A stretch of 13,732 bases of DNA, taken from the NCBI GenBank assembly GCA_964567125.1, contig CAZMLC010000074.1:1-13732 (forward strand), in the 5' to 3' direction. Below, one piece after another: positions 1 through 5,880 of the stretch (position 1 is its first letter; every line of letters starts with the position of its first letter). Both the position numbers and the translations under genes were made by a program. Under the pieces are notes generated by a model. The model was not told the origin of the DNA and ran no database searches. It was given only the letters and a program-made list of their open reading frames with translations. The DNA comes from CAZMLC01 sp964567125. GTDB taxonomy: Bacteria; Verrucomicrobiota; Kiritimatiellia; RFP12; UBA1067.

Positions 1-825
1 TTATCCGAAGTGCTTGAGGAGACGGATCGCGAATTGCGTGAGCAGGAAGAGCTGATCAACGAACAGACGTTAAAACTCTTCCGGCAATTGGTGATGGATA
101 ATTTGGTCGGTGCGCTGCAGCGGCAGGTCATTCGGTTGACGGAGATGGCGCACCGTATTGAACGTCTGCTGAAGCAACGGACGTTCGGGTCGAATCGCTA
201 CGCCTTCTCCGTGACTCCGATTGAGAGCCGCAAACGGTTGTACGAGCTGATCCGCCATTACCGTTCATTGGACCGGGAGAAGACCGAGGCCGACCTGCGC
301 GCGTTTATCGAGGATCATGCGGAGGAAATCAAAAACAGCGAAGTCGATGAGATCCCGCCCGTGCTGGATTACCGCAACTGGTTTCGCTATGAACTGAAGG
401 TCATCACCTCCGCGGAGGATGGCTTGGTGATGGATCGGAAAATCAAGAGCATCGGCTCCGGGGGCGAGCAGGCGGTTCCGAATTATCTGCTGATTTTGAC
501 GATTGCGCATTTTCTGTACGACAAAGAGAGCATTCGCTTACCGATTCTAATTTTCGATGAGGCGTTTTACGGTATTGATGCCGGACGGCGCGATCAGCTG
601 CTGGCGTTGGCGAGCGATTTGGAATTACAGCTTTTTGTCGCCTCGCCCGATCAGGATGGCGTGAAAAAGGAAATTCCCTTTTCGACCTCGATTTTTGTGG
701 TAAAGGATGAACAGTGCCATGTGCATCTCTATCCCTACCATTGGCGTGCTGCGCCCAAGCAGCTCGATTTGCTGGATGAAAAACAGAATCAAGATGGCCC
801 TGTTGCGTTTGGGGCTGAACTGTAG
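1..825 (+). CDS. SMC/MukB-like ATPase, C-terminal part (JetC/MksF-type), 5' end outside window
   Basis: The frame is open from base 1, so this is the last 274 residues of a larger protein; the GTG at 10 is probably internal. Visible residues 1-60 are charged and helical, like the end of a long coiled coil. An RTFGSNRYAFSV-like strand region and the DYRNWFRYEL motif (123-132) follow. The ABC signature SGGEQ is at 153-157, Walker B LPILIFDEAF at 180-189 (Asp186, Glu187) and the D-loop GID at 191-193. VASPDQDG (213-220) sits where SMC-like heads carry the switch region. The order DYR-W, SGGE, FDEAF is that of the MukB/JetC/TIGR02680-like heads rather than of Rad50/SbcC. Family knowledge: these ATPases form condensin-like complexes (MukBEF, MksBEF, Wadjet JetABC) acting on DNA topology or plasmid defence. 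No partner gene follows downstream, so membership in a given system is inference. Walker A lies outside the window. Confidence 0.75.
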   Translation, partial: LSEVLEETDRELREQEELINEQTLKLFRQLVMDNLVGALQRQVIRLTEMAHRIERLLKQRTFGSNRYAFSVTPIESRKRLYELIRHYRSLDREKTEADLRAFIEDHAEEIKNSEVDEIPPVLDYRNWFRYELKVITSAEDGLVMDRKIKSIGSGGEQAVPNYLLILTIAHFLYDKESIRLPILIFDEAFYGIDAGRRDQLLALASDLELQLFVASPDQDGVKKEIPFSTSIFVVKDEQCHVHLYPYHWRAAPKQLDLLDEKQNQDGPVAFGAEL

Positions 826-937
826 CGGATGAGGGATCCGCTGCAGAGGTGTTGCACAGATGAAACTTGATTTTCTGGCGACACCGTAAGAGGAACATAA
901 TCAATGGCCTGTTTACGGGCGCGATGCGGAGGAAAAT
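826..937 (+). other. Intergenic leader before the beta-helix gene
   Basis: This 112-nt stretch holds a short hairpin at the ATPase stop codon: arms GCGGAT (825-830) and ATCCGC (836-841), loop GAGGG. No T-run follows, so it is at best a weak terminator. A possible -10 box CATAAT (896-901) has no convincing -35 partner. A clear Shine-Dalgarno GGAGGA at 928-933 precedes the ATG at 938 with four bases between. No small gene is visible. Confidence 0.35.
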
Positions 938-3319
938 ATGAACGTACGGTATTGGATCGGGGGCAGTGTTTTAGGGCTCACGCTTTTTTCAACAACGGCA
1001 GTGGCGCATGATTTTTATGTATCGCCGACGGGGTCTGTCGCGCAGGCTGTCGGAAGCAAGGAGTCGCCTTTCAGCACTGTGGCAGCTGCGCGGGATGCCG
1101 CACGTAAAGCGGGTTCAGGTCCGCATCGGATCGTGATGCTGCCCGGTGCATATTACATCGACAAAACGATTGAACTGAATGCTGCGGATCAGGGCTTAAC
1201 GATCGAGGCGCTGCAGGCTGGGACGGTGACGCTCTATGGCGGACAACGGGTAGATGGATGGCGCAAAATAAGCGACCATCTCTGGGCTGCTTCGATCGAT
1301 GGTGTTAAGGAAGGCCGGATTGATTTTCGCGCATTGGTGGTGAATGGGCAGCTGGCGCAGCGTGCGCGTTATCCGGAAAAGGGAACGTTTCTGCATCAGA
1401 GCGTCTTTGCTGTGAACTGGCTCTCCAGTGTGGGTGGCGGCTGGGAACGTAAGCCCACGCAGGCTGAGCTGACGACGATGAAATATGATCCGAAAGACCT
1501 GCCTGCTGGATTGCAGGTCAAAAATGCAGAGTTGCGCGTTTACCACATGTGGGACGAATCGCTGGTGGGCGTGGCGAGTAATGATAGTGCCGCGGCTACG
1601 CTCTATTTCACGGTGCCGAGCAAATCGCCTGCAGGCGCGTTTGGCGTGAAGAAGTATGTGGTTTTTAATACGCGTGAAGGCATGAGCCAGCCAGGCCAAT
1701 GGTATCTTGATCGCGTGCAGGGCGAGGTCGTCTACTGGCCATTACCCGGCGAAGATATGGCAACAGCGCACGTTGTCGCGCCGCGCGTAGAGACTGTGTT
1801 TAAGGTGACAAAGGGAGGCGGGGTCGGCGTTGCGCAGAAGATAACCTTGCGCGGCTTTTCAGTCCAGGCGACAACGACGCCGCTCCAGCCTGCAGGCTTT
1901 GCGGCCAGTGCCTACAAAGGTGCGATTGAAATCAGCACCGCTGAAAATTGCACGTTGGAACAGATGGAGATTGCGAATGTCGGCGGGCAGGGCATCAATG
2001 CCTGGGGTGCGCATGGCATGCGCATCCTCAATTGTCACATCCATGCGATTGGCGCATGCGGAATCCGTATCGGCGGTCGCGCGGTGCAGATCTATAATAA
2101 CCACATTCATCATACGGGACGTTATCATCCGAGCGCGGTTGCGTTGAACGTCAGTCATAGCTTGAAGGAAGGTGACGATGTGGGCGCGCATGTTTATCGC
2201 AATGAGATTCATGACTCGCCTTACAGCGGTATGATTGTGTCTGGTGGCGGCCATCGCATTGAAGAAAATCTGATTGCGCGTGTGATGCAGGAACTGCATG
2301 ACGGTGCGGCAATTTACGGGGGCGCGAAGAAGACGATTGTGCGTGGCAATATCGTGCGCGACGTTATGGCAGTAGGGGCAGGGTATGGGGCGTCCGCCTA
2401 TTATTTTGATGAGGGTTCGGCGGAGTGTGTCATTGAACGCAACGTCGCGGTCGATGTGCAGCGTCCCGTGCATGAACATATCACGCAGAATCTGACGATT
2501 CGCGATAATGTCTTCTTCTCCTCAACCAACATGGTGCTCTCGTTCCCGCGCTCACGCGGCATTGTCTTTTCGGGGAATACGCTTTATACACCGGGGAAAG
2601 TGTCGGTTGTATCGCCCAATGCGATTGCAACATGGACAAACAATGTGATTTTCTCAGGAACGCAGAAGTCCGCGTTTTCGATTGACGACGCCATGCCTGT
2701 TGCGCAGGCTCCTGCACGGCGGACCTGGTCCTTTCCTGTGCCTGCGGTTAAAACGATGCCGAGCTTGGATGGTGAGATTGAATCTGCTGAGTGGCCGGGG
2801 TCATTCAGCAGTGTTGATCGCGAGGGTTCACGGTGGGGCGCGAGCGGTGCTCCGGCATTCTGCAAATTCGCTTATGATGCGACGAATCTCTATATCGCGG
2901 TGAACACGGTCCTCTTCGATATTGGCCAGCTCAAAAAGGGTAATGTATGGGGAGAGGCCGATGGTGTTCTGCTTGCACTACCTGTTCAGAACGGCGTTCT
3001 TGTCGCACAGGGCTTTGCAGAGGGTTCGCTGAACATGGTAGGTTATCACGGGCTGTCGCGAGAGGCCGCCCTGCGCTGTGGCGCACAGATCCGGTTCACG
3101 GCGAAACCCTATGGCAAGACAAAAGGCGACTGGAAGAGCGGCTGGCGGTGCGAATGGGTGGTTCCTTTTGCGTGTTTGGGCCTTACGCCTGAACAAAACT
3201 GGAAAATTCCGTTCAACCTTGCAATTTATCGCTCCGAAGATCGTGTAACGCGCTATTTAGAGGGTACGCTTGCTGAGCCGTGGAATCTTGCGGACGCGGC
3301 CATGCTGCAGCTGAAGTGA
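938..3319 (+). CDS. Secreted right-handed beta-helix protein (GH141-like) with C-terminal CBM9-like domain
   Basis: 793 residues with a Sec signal peptide (hydrophobic 7-20, likely cut after AVA at 21-23). The mature start HDFYVSPTGS and the run PFSTVAAARDAAR (44-56) are typical openings of secreted pectate-lyase-like beta-helix enzymes. Residues 60-130 carry the LPGAYYI and TVTLYGG strands, followed by a WYLDRVQGEVVYWP segment (255-267). Coils with repeated N-x-I turns run from about 325 to 580. Conserved acidic patches are HDGAAIYGG (454-462, Asp455) and YYFDEGS (488-494, Asp491, Glu492), candidate catalytic residues by analogy with GH141. After a linker, 605-793 form a CBM9-like sugar-binding domain (LDGEIESAEWPG, YDATNLYIAV, EADGVLLAL, RCEWVVPFACLG). 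The start is fixed by a strong Shine-Dalgarno and the signal peptide. Expected outside the cytoplasm or in the periplasm, acting on polysaccharide. The exact enzyme class is not certain; polysaccharide lyase or a binding-only role remains possible. Confidence 0.85.
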   Translation: MNVRYWIGGSVLGLTLFSTTAVAHDFYVSPTGSVAQAVGSKESPFSTVAAARDAARKAGSGPHRIVMLPGAYYIDKTIELNAADQGLTIEALQAGTVTLYGGQRVDGWRKISDHLWAASIDGVKEGRIDFRALVVNGQLAQRARYPEKGTFLHQSVFAVNWLSSVGGGWERKPTQAELTTMKYDPKDLPAGLQVKNAELRVYHMWDESLVGVASNDSAAATLYFTVPSKSPAGAFGVKKYVVFNTREGMSQPGQWYLDRVQGEVVYWPLPGEDMATAHVVAPRVETVFKVTKGGGVGVAQKITLRGFSVQATTTPLQPAGFAASAYKGAIEISTAENCTLEQMEIANVGGQGINAWGAHGMRILNCHIHAIGACGIRIGGRAVQIYNNHIHHTGRYHPSAVALNVSHSLKEGDDVGAHVYRNEIHDSPYSGMIVSGGGHRIEENLIARVMQELHDGAAIYGGAKKTIVRGNIVRDVMAVGAGYGASAYYFDEGSAECVIERNVAVDVQRPVHEHITQNLTIRDNVFFSSTNMVLSFPRSRGIVFSGNTLYTPGKVSVVSPNAIATWTNNVIFSGTQKSAFSIDDAMPVAQAPARRTWSFPVPAVKTMPSLDGEIESAEWPGSFSSVDREGSRWGASGAPAFCKFAYDATNLYIAVNTVLFDIGQLKKGNVWGEADGVLLALPVQNGVLVAQGFAEGSLNMVGYHGLSREAALRCGAQIRFTAKPYGKTKGDWKSGWRCEWVVPFACLGLTPEQNWKIPFNLAIYRSEDRVTRYLEGTLAEPWNLADAAMLQLK

Positions 3320-3339
3320 CGAACAACCCCGATTACGGA

Positions 3340-3439
3340 NNNNNNNNNNNNNNNNNNNNNNNNNNNNNNNNNNNNNNNNNNNNNNNNNNNNNNNNNNNNN
3401 NNNNNNNNNNNNNNNNNNNNNNNNNNNNNNNNNNNNNNN
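3340..3439. other. Assembly gap (100 Ns)
   Basis: Exactly 100 consecutive Ns, the usual placeholder for a scaffold gap of unknown real length. It begins 21 bases after the stop codon of the beta-helix gene and ends directly at the left arm of a terminator hairpin. Any gene, repeat or second half of a repeat lying here is invisible, and the order of the two sides rests on scaffolding. Confidence 0.98.
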
Positions 3440-3465
3440 ACCACACTTCGCAAAGTGTGGTTTTT
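3440..3465 (+). terminator. Rho-independent terminator between convergent genes
   Basis: A perfect 9-bp stem (ACCACACTT at 3440-3448, AAGTGTGGT at 3453-3461) closes a CGCA loop, and a T-run (3461-3465) follows on the + strand. It is placed to stop transcription of the + strand beta-helix gene. It also lies 39 nt past the stop codon of the - strand SGNH gene, so it may serve both directions. The T-run needed for the - strand would lie inside the assembly gap and cannot be seen. Confidence 0.85.
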
Positions 3466-3503
3466 GATGCTTAAAAATAGCGTGAAGAAAATATGGAAGA
3501 ACC

Positions 3504-4394
3504 TTATTTCCGGCGCAACGCGTTGATCTGCTTTTGAAGGTTCGCGACTTCGTTTTCTTGCGCGGTAACGCTCTCTGCGCGAAATGTTTTTTCGCGCGTG
3601 TAACCAATGTAAGGCATCCATGCGTTGGCGCGGAGAGCGCGTTGTTTGGCAATGAGCGTGAAGAGGGGATCGGATTTAATCGTGGCGAGCGTTTCGTTGG
3701 GCAGGTTGAGGTTTAATCCGCGGAGAATGATGCGCGCCATAAGAAGATGACCTTCTTCGCCGGGATGAACCTTGTCTTTGGAAAGCACAACGTCCGGCCG
3801 AGCATCGCGCGCCGCGCGCAACGCCGTATAGAGGTCAATCACCTGTACATGCGGGATGGTGAGGGTCTTTTCCCATGCACCATAGGCGGCCATGACGGTA
3901 TCATAACTCCAGATATCTTTACGCTGCGGTTCATCGTAAATCGGCGGCGTAATGAGAAAGATCTCTTTGACGCCGTTTGCTTGGCAGACCTGAATCATTT
4001 TGAGAATGCCGGTTTTGAACGCCTGAAAACGGTCATCAGCCAGCGGGAGGTAAATGCCATCGTTGATGCCGTAACAGGCAAAGACAATCTCGGGTTTTAC
4101 TTTAGCCAGCACCCGTTCAAGGCGTTCGTGCAGGCAGGGGCGAGGGAATCCATGTTTCATATGGCTTTCTTCGCTGAGGCCGGATGTTGTTTCACTCGAA
4201 AGGCCCAAGCTGTAGATGTCATACTCCTTTTGCGGATTCGTCTTGTTCAGATAATACGCGATAAAGGAGACATATCCGCCACCTTGCGTGATGCTGTCAC
4301 CTAAGAAAGCAATCTTGCGGTTGGCAAGATCCACGGTTTGAGCATGTGCCGAGATTGCGGCGAGAATAATAATACCACTCAAAAGTCGCTTCAT
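3504..4394 (-). CDS. Secreted SGNH/GDSL-family hydrolase (short paralogue)
   Basis: 296 residues. A signal peptide covers about 1-18 (hydrophobic 4-16, likely cut AHA|Q). All four SGNH blocks are present: FLGDSIT with nucleophile Ser34, Gly64 in YSLGLSS, Asn111 in GIND, and the DKVHP motif with Asp207 and His210. Family members are esterases or lipases that remove acetyl or other acyl groups from sugars or lipids; this one should act in the periplasm or outside the cell. After the catalytic domain (about 25-230) the tail ends in a helical, coiled-coil-like stretch (about 272-296). The ATG has Shine-Dalgarno GAGGA (complement of 4400-4404) five bases upstream. It lies 35 nt after the stop of the longer SGNH gene, so the two are probably co-transcribed. 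True substrate unknown. Confidence 0.88.
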   Translation of the reverse strand: MKRLLSGIIILAAISAHAQTVDLANRKIAFLGDSITQGGGYVSFIAYYLNKTNPQKEYDIYSLGLSSETTSGLSEESHMKHGFPRPCLHERLERVLAKVKPEIVFACYGINDGIYLPLADDRFQAFKTGILKMIQVCQANGVKEIFLITPPIYDEPQRKDIWSYDTVMAAYGAWEKTLTIPHVQVIDLYTALRAARDARPDVVLSKDKVHPGEEGHLLMARIILRGLNLNLPNETLATIKSDPLFTLIAKQRALRANAWMPYIGYTREKTFRAESVTAQENEVANLQKQINALRRK

Positions 4395-4429
4395 GGGGTT
4401 CCTCTTTCTTGAGCCATATTTGTAAAAAA

Positions 4430-5779
4430 TTAGTTGGACAAGACTACCTCGTAACGGTGTTCAACGGGTTGTGCCGCCTTACGCGCTTCAGCTGCCAATT
4501 GATTGACGCGATCAACGACTGTGGCGATATTTTTCCACTCCTTGAGATAATCAGGAATGCGCGCTTCAAAATATCCTGTCTTGTTCGGAAGATTGTCGTA
4601 GTGCTTCTGCACTGCAGCCGTGTCATCCGGGTTGACCTTGCGATGACCCAGATACCAGCGCACGGCGGCATAAAGGCGGATCTTTGACTCCGTGCCGCGC
4701 CGTTGCTCGTTGATTTGCGCGACCTTCTTGGCTTGCAACATCTGCGGCGTAGCATGGGTCGCGAGATTGATTCCCGCGGCAAACGTATCAGCCGAGGCCT
4801 TCAGAATGGGCGCACCATCAATTTTCAGCTGATACATTCCCGCATGAAGTCCCTTGACGGTGAGCATCTGCTGATTGAGCTCTTGATGAAACGGGATTCC
4901 CCAGGCAAGTATTTCGGTTGCCGCTGGGTCGAGCGGGAATGGCAATGCGTTTTCCTTGGCAGTGAAGTTCACGCCTGTCGACGTGCGCGTAAGCCCGGAT
5001 ACCGTTGCATTCTTTGCGGTTGCTGTCGTGTCGATCGTAATGGTTGAAACTTCCGCGGGGACGCCTTGTGTTTTTAAGAACAGGTAGGCCATGTAGGTGT
5101 GCCCCGCAGCACCGGGATGGACGCGGTCCGGCCCGATAATTGTCGCCTTGGGATTGGTTTGCTGCACGTGTTTATTCATCGCGGTCATCGCATCGTAAAA
5201 CTCAATGACCTGCGCGTTGAACGTCGGTGCCGTGGCTCGGACAAAGGTGGCACAGCGTCCCAGTCCGTCGTTGCAGCCGGGCTGGTTGTTGTTGCGGTCG
5301 TTGATGACGGTCTGGTCGAACGGTGAAGGCGTTAACAGATAGAGCTGGGGCTTGGTCGCCGAGGCGGCAAGTTTGTTCAGCAATTTGGTCATATTCGCTT
5401 CGTAGTTCTTGAGCGCCTTGTCCTGCCCCGCACGCTGTGCGGGTGTTGCATTGCTGACATAGTGGCCGCGGCCCACATCGTTCATGCCGAACATGACGCA
5501 CACGACGCTCGGTTTCTTGTTGAGCACGTCTTCTTCCATGCGGCCAAAGGCCCCGCCGGCGCTGTCGCCGGAAATGCCGGCATTGATGAACGTGATGGTC
5601 CGCTCCGGGAAGCGCGTTAAATAATAATCGTTAATGTAGGAATAGTATTTGCCTCCTGCGGTGATGCTGTCGCCGTAAAATATCGCGGTGTCACCGTCAC
5701 GGAAAGGGGCAGCATATAAAAATCCGCTGAGAAGAAAAATCAGGACATGGATGAGACTCTGTGTGCGTGTGATATGCAT
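4430..5779 (-). CDS. Secreted SGNH/GDSL-family hydrolase with long C-terminal extension
   Basis: 449 residues from the chosen start. The frame extends further upstream to 5863, but the Met encoded at 5777-5779 has a good Shine-Dalgarno (GAGGA) and gives a clean signal peptide (hydrophobic 8-23, cut near LYA|A); the Met four codons earlier has no ribosome site. SGNH blocks: YGDSIT with Ser38, Gly68 in NAGIS, Asn100 in FGMND, and Asp218/His221 in PDRVHP. The catalytic domain covers about 27-240. The rest (240-449) is a mixed beta then helical extension with ENALPFPLD, LTVKGLHAGMYQLKIDG and a TP-x-MLQAKKV segment, a layout I recognise from PVC-group SGNH proteins but whose role I cannot name. 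Probably a carbohydrate or acyl esterase acting outside the cytoplasm, first of a two-gene SGNH pair. Confidence 0.87.
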   Translation of the reverse strand: MHITRTQSLIHVLIFLLSGFLYAAPFRDGDTAIFYGDSITAGGKYYSYINDYYLTRFPERTITFINAGISGDSAGGAFGRMEEDVLNKKPSVVCVMFGMNDVGRGHYVSNATPAQRAGQDKALKNYEANMTKLLNKLAASATKPQLYLLTPSPFDQTVINDRNNNQPGCNDGLGRCATFVRATAPTFNAQVIEFYDAMTAMNKHVQQTNPKATIIGPDRVHPGAAGHTYMAYLFLKTQGVPAEVSTITIDTTATAKNATVSGLTRTSTGVNFTAKENALPFPLDPAATEILAWGIPFHQELNQQMLTVKGLHAGMYQLKIDGAPILKASADTFAAGINLATHATPQMLQAKKVAQINEQRRGTESKIRLYAAVRWYLGHRKVNPDDTAAVQKHYDNLPNKTGYFEARIPDYLKEWKNIATVVDRVNQLAAEARKAAQPVEHRYEVVLSN

Positions 5780-5784
5780 AGTGA

Positions 5785-5789
5785 TCCTC
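5785..5789 (-). promoter_or_regulatory. Shine-Dalgarno that decides the start of the longer SGNH gene
   Basis: On the - strand this reads GAGGA, five bases before the ATG at 5779. The alternative upstream ATG codons of the same open frame lack any purine-rich site at the right distance, and using them would bury the signal peptide behind an extra 4 to 28 residues. Confidence 0.7.
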
Positions 5790-5806
5790 ATGGTAACGTG
5801 AATAAA

Positions 5807-5838
5807 AGTATAAAAAAAGTAACACGGTTGACGAACCG
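5807..5838 (-). other. Hairpin followed by T-run in the leader of the longer SGNH gene
   Basis: Read on the - strand, a small hairpin (CGGTT, loop CGTC, AACCG; complement of 5825-5838) is followed a few bases later by seven Ts and then TATACT (complement of 5807-5812). It could be a weak terminator ending the glycoside hydrolase transcript, or the TATACT could be a -10 box (five of six consensus bases) with no good -35 hexamer. The stem has only five pairs, so either reading is tentative. Confidence 0.3.
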
Positions 5839-5880
5839 GAGCAAGCGAAATGGCTGGACGCATCCCCGCACGGGTTTCAA

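Noticed and set aside
825..841. Inverted repeat GCGGAT/ATCCGC at the ATPase stop codon as a terminator
   Set aside because: Only six pairs and no T-run downstream, so it was not listed as a terminator.
1859..2479. A 206-residue - strand open frame within the beta-helix gene
   Set aside because: Composition is low in recognisable motifs and rich in Arg/His/Met from antisense codons; the + strand frame has clear domains and a signal peptide.
5780..5863. Longer N-terminus (28 extra residues) for the SGNH gene ending at 4430
   Set aside because: The extra part lacks a ribosome site and would bury the signal peptide; the start at 5779 has both a Shine-Dalgarno and a proper leader.
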